NCBI GenBank assembly: GCA_018436855.1
Contig: JAHDKO010000031.1
Span: 36,781-100,780, forward strand
Reading direction: 5' to 3'
DNA from: Deltaproteobacteria bacterium
GTDB taxonomy: Bacteria; Desulfobacterota; Desulfomonilia; UBA1062
Length of the DNA stretch: 64,000 bases
The number at the start of each line of letters is the position of its first letter. Position 1 is the first letter of the stretch. A program made the translations under genes and the position numbers. Below are positions 49,801 through 58,411 of this stretch, piece after piece. A model generated the notes under the pieces. That model saw only the letters and a program-made list of their open reading frames with translations. It searched no databases and was not told where the DNA came from.

Positions 49801-52800
49801 GTTTATCGAACAGCATAGACATATCACCTCCCAGCTTTCCGCACCCTACAGCGAGAGCGTAATTGATCTTGATGTGGTACAATTAAGAAATGATTGGGAT
49901 AAAGCGGATAAATCATGGTGGCCATTTAATTGGATCCGACGCCGTCGTGTGCGGACCACTATGGCTGAGGTCACTCAAAATGAACACATCCCTGATCTTC
50001 CATCCGATTTGGATCGGTTGATCGATCTGCGCAACCTGGAAATGAAAATTTCCGCCCTTTCTGATTTAACTCAAAAAACATCCAACCTTTGGGATGGCAT
50101 TGAAACGCATACAGATGACATGGAGGATGCAATCCGATTTCAGACGGCGTTGTCAATATTGGAAACCGGGCAAGATTGGGACGAGAACGGAATTGCTGCG
50201 GTTGCTGCTGGTCGATGCGGGGCGGAAATGGCCACTGATTTGGATCGAATGCGGTCTTTACAGTCGATAAAAAAAGATATCGCTCGCCTCGAACATTTGC
50301 GCGGTAAAACTGGTGGACTTTGGGCAGGACTAAGCTCCCGCATTGATGAGTTGGAAAAGGCCTTGAGTTTCCAACAACAGCTATCATCGGCCATTGGCAG
50401 CATTGTCACGACTGCGGAGTCGCTGGATACAATCAAACAGCCCCTGGAAAAATTGTTGGGGAGCGGAAATGCGTTGCTTGAACCAATGGGGCCCATTGCT
50501 AGTGCCGGAAATTCCTACTGCGAAGCATTGGAATACTTCCGATCGTCTTTCGAAAATCTTTCGACCTTGATTGGAAAATCCGATTCTGAAAAGGGGAATA
50601 CATCAGATGACTCACCTGCCAGAATGAGGGAGCTGTGTGAGGGAATCCTTCAGTTAAAGCCCAAACTTCATGCGTGGTGCGCGTGGCGCAAGGTGAGAGA
50701 CGAAGCGGTTGCCTTAGGCTTGAAGCCTCTGGTGGATGCCATAGAAAACGGATTGGTCGAACTTGGAAAGGCTAAAGAATCTTTCATAACTGATTACGCC
50801 CGCTGGTGGCTGAATGCTACGGTTGACAGTGATTACGTGCTTCGGACATTTGTTTCGGCCGAACATGAGAAGCGCATTGCCGATTTCAAAGCATTGGACG
50901 ATCGGGTATCCGATCTGACTCGTGATTACATAAGAGCCAGCCTTTGTGCAAATCTTCCAGACCAAGATGACTCGCGTAAAAATTCGGAATGGGGAATCCT
51001 GCGGCGTGAGATGCAAAAGAAAAAACGGCATAAACCTCTCCGGGAGCTAATAAGCAGTATTCCAAGCACGATCACAAAGTTGGCACCCTGCCTATTGATG
51101 AGCCCTTTATCAATCGCTCAATACCTTTCTACCGACACCCCGATGTTTGATATCGTGGTGTTCGACGAGGCTTCTCAGATCCCAGTGTGGGATGCAATCG
51201 GTGCGATTGCACGGGGAAAGCAGGTGGTCATGGTTGGTGACCCCAAACAGCTTCCACCGACAAGTTTTTTTGACCGGGCCGAATCTGAAAACGATTATGA
51301 AGATGTGGAAGGGGACCTTGATAGTATCTTGGATGAGTGCATCGGCGCCAACCTGCCGACCATCAATTTGTCCTGGCATTACCGCAGCAGGCATGAAAGC
51401 CTTATCGCGTTTTCAAATAGCAGATATTATGGTGGCGGTCTGGTTACTTTCCCGTCACCAAGTACCGAAGACAAAGCGGTCAGCTTTCATTTCATATCGA
51501 ATGGCGTGTATGAAAAGGGAGGCGGGCGGATAAATAAGCCTGAAGCTCGGGCATTGGTAGATCATATAGTATCGCGACTCAAAGACAAGAATTTTAAGAC
51601 CCGTAGTATGAGCATCGGGGTGGTAACTTTCAATTCTGAGCAGCAGCGTCTGATTGAAGATCTTCTTGATGCCGAGAGGCGGAAGAACCCAGCTATAGAA
51701 TCTTATTTTGCCGATGATGAATTTGAACCCGTCTTTGTAAAAAATCTTGAAAGCGTCCAAGGTGATGAGCGGGATATTATGTATTTTTCAGTCACTTATG
51801 GCCCGGATGCGAGTGGTTCTATCTCAATGAATTTCGGACCTATGAACCGAGATGGCGGCGAACGTCGTTTGAACGTAGCTATCACACGTGCCCGCCAAGA
51901 ATTACTGGTTTTCTCTAGTCTAAAGCCTGAACAGCTTGATTTGTCACGAACAACGGCTGTAGGCGTGCGCGATCTGAAACATTTCATGGAATACGCCGAG
52001 CGTGGCCCAAAAGCCATTGCCGAATCTGTTTATGGAACAATCGGCGATTACGATAGCCCTTTTGAAGAGGCGGTTGCAAAGGCTTTGGCGATCAAGGGTT
52101 GGCAGGTTCATTCCCAGGTGGGTGTCTCTTCCTTTCGCATTGATATTGGGATAGTAGATCCTGATGCACCTGGGCGATATCTGGCGGGTATAGAGTGCGA
52201 TGGAGCCACATATCATCGTTCCGCCACTGCGCGGGATCGTGACAAATTGAGAGAACGTGTTCTGAAAGGACTCGGCTGGCAAATTATCCGAATCTGGTCG
52301 ACGGATTGGTGGATAGATGCTGCTGGTGCACTTGAAAAAGTCCATGCTAAGCTGAACAAATTACTTGAGGAAAGCCGTGCAAAACGAGCTGAAGATGAGT
52401 ATAAGCGTCAAGAGGCTGCTAACGCCGCGAAGAAATCGACCGATGGTAACGACCAAGAACCTGATGATTTAGAAGTTGTCGAATATATTCTCCCTTCTGA
52501 AAAACTGCATCCAATCGACACAATCAATGGAAGCCCCACAACACAAATGGTTTTTAAGCCTGAGACTGAGTCAAGAACAAACCTCGTAAGCGATGGAAGC
52601 GATTTAGAATCTGTTGGCGTATATCGTAATGCACGCACAAATTCAGAGCTTCTTATAACCTCATCACCATTACATCTCTGTTTTAAAGACTATACAAGCT
52701 ATGAAGGACCTCCATTCCAAGACCCCCGTAATGCCGAAGTAGTGGAAATTTCAGAAGGTCTTTGCTCTATCATTGAGGTCGAAGGGCCTATGCTGGTCAA

Positions 52801-53212
52801 ACGCGCTTACGATATTTACTTGCGCGGGTGTGGTATCAAACGGATGGGGCATGAATTAAAAAGCACTATGAATAAAGCACTGCAGTATGCAGTTCGTCAG
52901 CATCGAATTGTTATTGAAGATGAATTAAACACCAAAGAGTATATTCATTCAATCGTTCGAATCACCAACACAAGTCAGATAAAACTGCGGAAAAGAGGGC
53001 CGAGATCATTTGAGGAGATACCACCAAGCGAACTTCTGATTGCATCTCATATTGCCCTAAATAAGGACTCTTTTCATAAAGGAAGCGATGAGCATCTTCG
53101 CGCAATCCTGGAATTATTTGACCTTAAGCGGCTTACTACTCAAACTGGCGCAAGGCTCTTGGAAATACTGGACCTGAACATTAGCTATGTTCTCGAATGG
53201 CTTGAGAAATAG
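46856..53212 (+). CDS. Giant DUF4011-helicase-Vsr-like nuclease-DUF3320 protein (defence-type)
   Basis: 2118 residues with several domains in order. Residues 1-120 look like a beta-sandwich. About 130-330 resemble a transglutaminase-like cysteine peptidase fold, with Cys221 (GIATCMDITLLFCAALEQCG), His247 (TRGHALAGVWL) and Asp265/266 (VVVDDITAL). DUF4011 starts near 378 (RLDSWQRKLLDLTLRNSLLN). An SF1 helicase has Walker A GPPGTGKS at 693-700, a long helical insert, Walker B DEAS at 1437-1440 and GDPKQLPP near 1461, then LNVAITRARQELLVFS. A Vsr/DUF559-like nuclease at about 1730-1825 has FRIDIGIVD and GIECDGATYH. DUF3320 lies at about 1940-2050. This is the layout of single-gene anti-phage proteins (called Hhe in screens, as I recall). 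Codon use and GC differ from neighbours. Intact, on the plus strand, next to recC. Confidence 0.88.
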   Translation: MENKTDTYDIHASLAPKLNLAFYQNSVPILRELVVINDGDEPLKNVELGLISDPEFIKPKNWRIDVVDAGQHYHITNLDLALDGALLGRLTEAEIAQSRFVLKADGNIIARLDKQIELLPRNQWGGMGHMPEIIAAFVQPNEPAIEHLLKKTAEILRKHGKSGMLNGYQEGPKGAWELAAAIWSAIGSMGLDYSLPPASFEETGQKIRNPGQITDAGIATCMDITLLFCAALEQCGLNPLVVFTRGHALAGVWLKDEEFTTVVVDDITALRKREKLKELILFETTLVTNRPCPSFKQAIEMGARRLSEDKEKDFELAIDIRRARLQRIKPLASEQAVKPSAQFSETEENLEPIFEEAPDLPDDEIVHQKDIRPSEIRDRLDSWQRKLLDLTLRNSLLNFRTTKRAVKLDAPDPGKIEDLLADGHVLKILPRPDLMDGSDLRSQEIYEGRTNEDIRRVHALDALNRKELTVSLHKDELNSRLVELYRFARNNLQEGGANTLFLALGFLSWTRDEKEKKRYRAPLILVPVILQRRSVRSGFTLKIHDDEPRFNPTLIEMLKQDFSLELGVTQGELPRDAHGLDIPGIWNVVSQAVKDIRGWEVVEDLVISSFSFAKYLMWKDLVDRTDQLKQNPVVEHLIDKQNEPYLSEISFVDPCTLDKTYGPEQVFCPLSADSSQLSAVITAAKGKDFVLIGPPGTGKSQTIANLIAHCLAEQKTVLFVSEKIAALNVVYRRLCEIKLGDFCLELHSNKARKLDVLQQLGCAWDAKGPIDANEWKRDAQHLKTLRDELNQFVQQLHLRRRNGLSAYTAIGLIVSGSENPQLGLSWPSADFHSEDDLFKLKELADRIDINAREVGAIANSPLAHITYGEWSPSWQHSLVKAARLLITTIDSLENSVANFFEVSGLSSFPLDGSRSEGLKKLCRALPQAAGRDWRFALRSDARSIGEELREGLDLLKRYKEIKSCLSSPWKTDLIIRIKQGLEFIEQHRHITSQLSAPYSESVIDLDVVQLRNDWDKADKSWWPFNWIRRRRVRTTMAEVTQNEHIPDLPSDLDRLIDLRNLEMKISALSDLTQKTSNLWDGIETHTDDMEDAIRFQTALSILETGQDWDENGIAAVAAGRCGAEMATDLDRMRSLQSIKKDIARLEHLRGKTGGLWAGLSSRIDELEKALSFQQQLSSAIGSIVTTAESLDTIKQPLEKLLGSGNALLEPMGPIASAGNSYCEALEYFRSSFENLSTLIGKSDSEKGNTSDDSPARMRELCEGILQLKPKLHAWCAWRKVRDEAVALGLKPLVDAIENGLVELGKAKESFITDYARWWLNATVDSDYVLRTFVSAEHEKRIADFKALDDRVSDLTRDYIRASLCANLPDQDDSRKNSEWGILRREMQKKKRHKPLRELISSIPSTITKLAPCLLMSPLSIAQYLSTDTPMFDIVVFDEASQIPVWDAIGAIARGKQVVMVGDPKQLPPTSFFDRAESENDYEDVEGDLDSILDECIGANLPTINLSWHYRSRHESLIAFSNSRYYGGGLVTFPSPSTEDKAVSFHFISNGVYEKGGGRINKPEARALVDHIVSRLKDKNFKTRSMSIGVVTFNSEQQRLIEDLLDAERRKNPAIESYFADDEFEPVFVKNLESVQGDERDIMYFSVTYGPDASGSISMNFGPMNRDGGERRLNVAITRARQELLVFSSLKPEQLDLSRTTAVGVRDLKHFMEYAERGPKAIAESVYGTIGDYDSPFEEAVAKALAIKGWQVHSQVGVSSFRIDIGIVDPDAPGRYLAGIECDGATYHRSATARDRDKLRERVLKGLGWQIIRIWSTDWWIDAAGALEKVHAKLNKLLEESRAKRAEDEYKRQEAANAAKKSTDGNDQEPDDLEVVEYILPSEKLHPIDTINGSPTTQMVFKPETESRTNLVSDGSDLESVGVYRNARTNSELLITSSPLHLCFKDYTSYEGPPFQDPRNAEVVEISEGLCSIIEVEGPMLVKRAYDIYLRGCGIKRMGHELKSTMNKALQYAVRQHRIVIEDELNTKEYIHSIVRITNTSQIKLRKRGPRSFEEIPPSELLIASHIALNKDSFHKGSDEHLRAILELFDLKRLTTQTGARLLEILDLNISYVLEWLEK

Positions 53213-53321
53213 GCATGAGCAATGCTCATCGATGCATGCAGGGGGAATAAATAAATCTGCCACCTCTTTTCCGCTCTCGGCTGATGCTTGAAGTCAAACA
53301 AATGGGCAAAGGCGATCAATA

Positions 53322-53813
53322 ATGAATATCCCAAAAATGCGCCGGGCAGGAAATCATGATCTGCCTGTCCTCCAGAAAATCCGGGCAGCGGCCTTTACGC
53401 CGGTTTCTGCCTCGTTCTGCAAAATGCTTGGCGAATCGCTCTACGAGCTGGTGCAGGCGCGCGAGGATGAGGCCCAGCCGGAACTGCTGGCTTCTCTCCT
53501 GGCACATGGGTCTCCCTGGGAGCTTTTCGTTGCCGAGGTGGCCGGTGAGGTCGCAGGGTTTGTCGCGCTTCGGCTGAATCAGGAAACACTGGTTGGCGAG
53601 ATCGGGCTCAATGCGGTCCATCCGGACCATGCCGGCCAAGGGATCGGCACTGCCATGTACGAGTTTGCGCTGTCGCGGATGAAGGCCGGCGACATGCGCG
53701 CGGCAACCGTCGCAACCGGCGGCGACGAGAGCCATGCGCCGGCTCGCCGGGCTTATCGAAAGGCAGGCTTTGCAAGGCAGATTCCGAGCGTCTGGATGTG
53801 CCGCGAGCTGTAG
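53322..53813 (+). CDS. GNAT-family N-acetyltransferase
   Basis: 163 residues from ATG at 53322, with a weak GGCAAAGG upstream. The acetyl-CoA binding motif A is clear: LNAVHPDHAGQGIGTAMYEF (V.p.h.gqGiG), preceded by beta strands with GEVAGFVALRLNQETLVGEI. The C-terminus ARRAYRKAGFARQIPSVWMC is the usual motif B. It should transfer an acetyl group to an amine of a small molecule or protein. GC content returns to the high level of the rest of the window, so the low-GC insert ends near 53.2 kb. Confidence 0.88.
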   Translation: MNIPKMRRAGNHDLPVLQKIRAAAFTPVSASFCKMLGESLYELVQAREDEAQPELLASLLAHGSPWELFVAEVAGEVAGFVALRLNQETLVGEIGLNAVHPDHAGQGIGTAMYEFALSRMKAGDMRAATVATGGDESHAPARRAYRKAGFARQIPSVWMCREL

Positions 53814-53988
53814 CCGGCCCTGCTGCACTGCTGCGGACCGGAGCCGGCGGCCGTACGGGCTGCGCCCTTGACCCTGGCGTCAGGAATCGGGTTTGTGGGT
53901 GAGGGAACAGTTGGAATCCTGGTTTTCATCACTATTACTATAATCTGGCCCATTATCATAAAGAAGATGTCACAAGGAGGAATATCGC

Positions 53989-54441
53989 ATGAAATTTGAA
54001 ATCCCCCACCCGCTCAAGGTCGAGCATGAAGAGCTTCACGAGAGCTTGCGCAGAGCCACGAAGGAGAACGGCGAACTCGGTGAGGCTGCAAGGGCTGTTG
54101 CCGGGCTGCTGCACCCGCACTTCATCAAGGAGGAGGAATATGCACTGCCTCCGCTCGGGCTGCTGCGCGATCTGGCCGGCGGCAGGGTGACTCCTGATAT
54201 GAAAGACGTGCTCGGGCTGACTGACCGGCTCAAGGCGGAACTCAGCCAGATGCTTGCAGAGCACAAGTCGATTGTTGCGGCGCTCGAGAGGCTGTCCGAA
54301 GCGGCGAAGAAGGCAGGCAAGATGGAATATGCAGAGTTCGCCGAGGCCCTCATGCTCCATGCTAAGACCGAGGAAGAGGTGCTCTACCCCGCCTCGATCC
54401 TGATCGGAGAGTACGTGAGGGAAAAGCTGGGGTTGCGGTAG
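53989..54441 (+). CDS. Hemerythrin-like (HHE) cation-binding protein
   Basis: 150 residues, ATG after AAGGAGG. The pattern is a four-helix bundle with paired metal ligands: H13 and H17 in KVEHEELHESL, H42 and H44 in LLHPHFIKEEEYALPP, a later EHKSIVAALERL, and MLHAKTEEEVLYPA. These fit hemerythrin/HHE domains, which bind di-iron and O2, NO or act in iron storage. It is short and cytoplasmic. It stands just upstream of the hipBA locus, with no direct link visible. Confidence 0.88.
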   Translation: MKFEIPHPLKVEHEELHESLRRATKENGELGEAARAVAGLLHPHFIKEEEYALPPLGLLRDLAGGRVTPDMKDVLGLTDRLKAELSQMLAEHKSIVAALERLSEAAKKAGKMEYAEFAEALMLHAKTEEEVLYPASILIGEYVREKLGLR

Positions 54442-54654
54442 CCCTGGGCGCACGCTCAGGCGTTAAAGGCAAATTCCGCGATCGGCTCCATACGTTGAGC
54501 GATGCAGCGGCCTGACAATCGCTCGCACCCGGACAGCAGAAAGCGGTTCTCCCCATTCTTCATTCGTTGATGCCCTGATGTTGGCTGGCGGTGATACCGC
54601 CGGAAGAATGATTATACCCTTTCCTGCTGGAGCTGGTTTCTTTTGTTTGATGAT

Positions 54655-54670
54655 ATTCCCGATCGGGAAT
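54655..54670. promoter_or_regulatory. HipB-like operator 1
   Basis: Perfect 16-base palindrome ATTCCCGATCGGGAAT, the most distal of three copies upstream of hipB. Core CCCGATCGGG at 54658-54667. Autoregulation by the hipB product is inferred from position and symmetry. Confidence 0.75.
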
Positions 54671-54704
54671 AAATGTGGTGAAACATCTCAGGCTCCACAA
54701 AAAT

Positions 54705-54720
54705 AATCCCGATCGGGAAA
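54705..54720. promoter_or_regulatory. HipB-like operator 2
   Basis: Second copy (AATCCCGATCGGGAAA), core CCCGATCGGG at 54708-54717, centre 50 bases from that of operator 1. Confidence 0.75.
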
Positions 54721-54753
54721 ATACTTTACCTTTTACTCATGATTCTCTACAAT

Positions 54754-54769
54754 ATTCCCGATCGGGAAA
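54754..54769. promoter_or_regulatory. HipB-like operator 3
   Basis: Third copy (ATTCCCGATCGGGAAA), core at 54757-54766, centre 49 bases from operator 2 and about 16 bases before the hipB ATG, overlapping the likely promoter or leader. Confidence 0.75.
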
Positions 54770-54785
54770 ACATGAGGTGAGCGTG

Positions 54786-55028
54786 ATGGACAAAACAAAA
54801 CTGCCCTTCAATGAAATGACTGTCACCACGCAAAAGGATATCGGCAGGCTGATCAGAGCCATGCGCAAGGAGAGCGGCATTACCCAGAAACAGGCGGCGG
54901 GCATGTGTAATGTGGGGGTCAGGTTCTTCTCCGAATTGGAGAACGGAAAGCCGACACTGGAGATAGCAAAGGTGATGAAAGTTCTTGAAGCCTTCGGCCT
55001 CCAATGTGTGATCAAGGCAAGAGGGTAA
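54786..55028 (+). CDS. hipB: HipB-like antitoxin/repressor
   Basis: 80 residues from ATG at 54786 (GAGGTGAGCGTG upstream). The helix-turn-helix is the XRE/HipB type: IGRLIRAMRKESGITQKQAA then CNVGVRFFSELENGKPTLEI. A longer upstream frame from 54675 would include the operators as codons and is rejected. HipB-type proteins bind palindromic operators at their own promoter and neutralise HipA. Three such palindromes precede it. The hipA gene starts six bases after its stop. Confidence 0.9.
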   Translation: MDKTKLPFNEMTVTTQKDIGRLIRAMRKESGITQKQAAGMCNVGVRFFSELENGKPTLEIAKVMKVLEAFGLQCVIKARG

Positions 55029-55034
55029 GACTGA

Positions 55035-56157
55035 ATGAAGCTCGGCGTATTCAGGGATACCCGTCTGGTCGATCAGGTCTGGCTCGACGATAGGCAGAAT
55101 CTTGTCTTCCAGTATGACAAGGCCTATATCGATTCCGAATATGCCCACCCCTTGTCATTGAGGCTCCCCTTGCGGGAAGCTCCCTATGAGAATGATGAAG
55201 CACGGCCCTTCTTTTCGAATCTCCTCCCCGAGGGGGATATCAGGGAACTCATTGCAAAAGTGGTTCATGTGTCAAAAAATAACGACTTCGCTTTGTTGAG
55301 AGAGATCGGCGGAGAGTGTGCTGGTGCCGTCTCCATCCTTCCCGAAGGACGCACCCCTCTCGATTCCGGCGGATACCAGGAGATATCCTGGGACGATCTT
55401 GAAGATTTGCTCGAGGGCAGGGCAAAGAAACCGCTGCTAGCAAGCAGAAAAGATCTCAGGCTTTCACTGGCAGGAGTGCAAGACAAGCTCCCGATATACC
55501 TATCCGCTGGCAAGCTGCATCTTCCAACCGAGAATGCTCCGAGCTCGCACATATTGAAGCCCCAGATCAGGGGATTTTATGATACGGTGCATAACGAAGC
55601 CTTCTGCATGATGCTGGCAAAAAGAATTTTCACCCCTTCTTCCCGTATCCCCGAGGTATCCATTCTGCATGGAAAACGAGGGAGGTCCGGGTCTCAAAGA
55701 GTGCTTCGCCCTCTTGTCAAGGGTCAGTACACAACCCCTTGTTGACCGGCTGCATTTGCTCAAGTGGGTTGTATATAATTTCATTATTGGAAACAATGAT
55801 GCGCATGCAAAAAACCTTGCGATACTCTTCCTCGATGGCAAGCCCGTGTTGGCGCCGTTCTACGATCTGATATGCACACAGGTGTATCCTGAGCTTTCAA
55901 AAAAGATGTCTATGAGAATAGGCGGAGAGATTCGCCATGAATACGTTCACTTGCGGCATTGGGAACGGTTTGCTCAGGAAATCAATGTCAAAGAAAAATT
56001 GGTGATCGAGTTGTTGAAAGAATACTCTATCTCCATCCCCAACGAGGCTAGGGCACTTGCTGAAGATTTCACTCGTCTCCACGGCAGGAGAGAGATCCTT
56101 GACCGGGTAGTGGATATGATCCATCGCAACTCGGAAGCAGTCAGAAAATATGGGTAG
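55035..56157 (+). pseudogene. hipA: HipA kinase toxin gene, broken by an internal deletion
   Basis: The first frame (55035-55745) gives the N-terminal half: LPEGDIRELIAK, GECAGAVSILPEG, LRLSLAGVQDKLPIYLSAGK and SSHILKPQIRGFYDTVHNEA, up to RIPEVSILHGK. The next frame (from about 55669) continues with ENEGGPGLKECFALLSR, then FIIGNNDAHAKN with the catalytic Asp and APFYDLICTQVYPELSKKM. About 40-60 residues of normal HipA are absent at the join near 55665-55672, including the [R]FDR...HQEDFCQ stretch, and the frame shifts there. HipA is a Ser/Thr kinase that inactivates glutamyl-tRNA synthetase. It is unlikely to be active here. Two separately translated halves are a remote alternative. Confidence 0.85.
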
Positions 56158-56460
56158 ATCGGGGATGTAAATCGAAGACGGGTTCACATTCGTTTTCCCG
56201 AAAGGTTGGGAGGACAGCGCTCGATCAGCCAACCATGATGATGGCTTACAGCCGCCGGCCGGCGGGCTTAAAAAACGTGCAACAAAGGAGCATCGAATGG
56301 CTTAATGTTTTTAAAATTGAGGGAGGAGATAAACAGCATTGTGGAAGGCTGGAGCACCAGGCTGGCTGCCCTGCCGTTTGAAGTGATAACCGAACGCAGA
56401 AACAGCCGGAACAGAACTGGCCATAGACCGCTGTTGGATGCGCGCTGCCGGCAATGCGGC
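56158..56460. other. Intergenic region with one partial REP-like copy
   Basis: About 300 bases between hipA and the antiporter. GACGGGTTCACATT at 56177-56190 is a truncated copy of the repeat seen at 13.4 and 36.5 kb. A GC-rich inverted stretch GCCGCCGGCCGGCGGGC follows near 56250. No gene recognised. Confidence 0.5.
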
Positions 56461-57927
56461 TCATTCCGCATCGGGTTCGGCGGGAATTGCATTCAGCAAA
56501 ACCGAGCGTATCTCATCCTCCTCGCTCGCATGGGCAAGAACGGTAACTTGGTCCCACCCGCGCAACTGCGTCGACCCTTTCGGAATAATCAATTCTCTTC
56601 CGCGTGTGATCAAGGTGATCACCGCTCCGGGTGGCAGCGGCAGACCGGCAATGGTCGAACCGGACGCGCCTTCAGGGCCGGGAAGATCGACCACGATCAA
56701 ATCGTAGTCGCTGTCGCTCATGGTCACGAGCTCGAGATTGAATAGAGGCGTGGGGCGCAAGGGGCGGACCAGGCCGAGCCATCTCGCAAACACCCCCAGG
56801 GTGCTCCCCTGCAGACCGATCGACAGAAGAACGGCAAAGAACACGAGATTGAACACCTCTTGACCAATAGCCATGCCCGCCGCCGCAGGATAGGTGGCCA
56901 GAATGACCGGAACCGAGCCCCTGAGCCCTGCCCAGGCTATGAAGATCTTTTCCTTCCACTTCAGGCCCATCCTTACTGTGCCGAGCCCGACCGCAAACGG
57001 GCGTGCGATGAAGGTCAAGATCGCAAAGAGGATGATTCCTTCGTGCCATAGTTCCGCCCATTGGTGAGGGAAGACTTGAAGACCCAGCAACACGAACATT
57101 CCGATGTTGGCCACTGTTGCGAGAGCCGCCGAGAAATTCGCCACCCCCTGTTTGTGGACGAAAGGTCTGTTGCCCATGATATAGCCGGCGATGAAGACCG
57201 CCAGCATCCCGCTGGTTTTGATCGATTCTGCAACTCCATACACGAGGAGCACGATCCCCAATGATAGAACATAATAATGGCCGCGGTCTTGAAGGCTGAG
57301 ACGATTGAACAGCCACAACGCCCCGCGCGCCAGCAGCCACCCCACCAGCGGCGCTACGGTGAATTTCCAGACAAAGACAATCCCCGTCATCAACCACGCC
57401 GAATGAGCGGAAGTGAGCACGCCGATCGCCGCCACGGTGAGGATGATCGCCATCGGGTCGTTGGTGGCGCTTTCGATTTCGGTAATCGATGTCACTCGTT
57501 TCTGCAGAGGCTGCCGGCGAAGAATCGAGAAGATGGCGGCTGCGTCGGTAGACGAGATAATGACCGCGAGCAGCAATGCCTTTTCAAGGGGCCAGCCAAG
57601 AAGCGTGTATAAAACGCTGAATGTTGCGGCCGCAGTCAGGACAACACCCCACGTGGCCAGTCCGCCTGCCGGCAAGGCAACATCCTTGAAGTCCGACCGC
57701 CTGGTCGAAAAGCCTCCTTGAAACAGAATGAATACCAGGGCAAGGTTGGCGACCTGGTTGGCAAGCTCGATGTCGTCAAAATACCAGAGATTGAGAACAT
57801 CACTTCCGGAAACAATCCCTGCGCACAGGGCGATCAGAATGACCGGGACACTCCATCGATCGAGCCACACCGCCGCCAGAACGACAGCGATCAGAATCAG
57901 CGGTCCAACAACATATATGACGTCCAT
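56461..57927 (-). CDS. CPA1-type K+/H+ antiporter, NhaP2-like
   Basis: 488 residues. The membrane part has about twelve segments with the CPA1 landmarks LALVFILFQGGFSTRRSDFK, LLLAVIISSTDAAAIFSIL and TSITEIESATNDPMAIILT, where the ND pair holds the cation site. A C-terminal cytoplasmic domain (about 405-480) fits the TrkA_C/RCK regulatory type (YDLIVVDLPGPEGASGSTI, VITLITRGRELIIPKG). This pairing is typical of the potassium/proton antiporters of the NhaP2/CvrA class, which export K+ or Na+ for H+. It stands alone on the minus strand. Confidence 0.92.
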   Translation of the reverse strand: MDVIYVVGPLILIAVVLAAVWLDRWSVPVILIALCAGIVSGSDVLNLWYFDDIELANQVANLALVFILFQGGFSTRRSDFKDVALPAGGLATWGVVLTAAATFSVLYTLLGWPLEKALLLAVIISSTDAAAIFSILRRQPLQKRVTSITEIESATNDPMAIILTVAAIGVLTSAHSAWLMTGIVFVWKFTVAPLVGWLLARGALWLFNRLSLQDRGHYYVLSLGIVLLVYGVAESIKTSGMLAVFIAGYIMGNRPFVHKQGVANFSAALATVANIGMFVLLGLQVFPHQWAELWHEGIILFAILTFIARPFAVGLGTVRMGLKWKEKIFIAWAGLRGSVPVILATYPAAAGMAIGQEVFNLVFFAVLLSIGLQGSTLGVFARWLGLVRPLRPTPLFNLELVTMSDSDYDLIVVDLPGPEGASGSTIAGLPLPPGAVITLITRGRELIIPKGSTQLRGWDQVTVLAHASEEDEIRSVLLNAIPAEPDAE

Positions 57928-58411
57928 GGGTTGTCTCTAGCTCCTGCAATTGGGCGCATCATAAAGCATCATCATCATCCCGGGCCCCACCGGCGATCAT
58001 CGGCGAGCGCTATCGGCACGTCCGCACCAGCCTGCATATCGTCATCAGCCTTTGCTCAGAAAGGCATCTACACACTCTTACGGTTTCGTAACAGGCACAT
58101 CTCGGGACCTTGCCGCGTTTGATACATGCTAACCGTCACTGGCAATATCCAGTTGCAGTAATCCGGCCTGCCCCTCTTGTTTGCGTGCCTTACAAATGAA
58201 TTCTTTGAAGTCCTTTATCAACAGGGCTTCTGTGTGATGACGTTTGTTGCTGTTGCCGGATTTGCCCAAATTCCCTTCCGGTGATAACACCTTGCCGGTA
58301 AGTGTATAGAATCAACAGTCCTTATGGCAAGTCGAAATATCTCTCTTAGGTCCTGAATCCGGCTAAAATCTCACCTGCCGCTGAAAGGCCGCGCCAGGGG
58401 GGATCAGGCCA
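57928..58411. other. Intergenic region, nothing recognised
   Basis: About 480 bases between two minus-strand genes. The part near 57955-58030 is rich in ATC/CATC repeats. A promoter for the antiporter is expected here. No gene with a good start, no RNA and no T-tailed hairpin found. Confidence 0.4.

Noticed and set aside
54675..54785. Upstream extension of the hipB frame
   Set aside because: It would translate the operator palindromes and has no ribosome-binding site; the ATG at 54786 has one.
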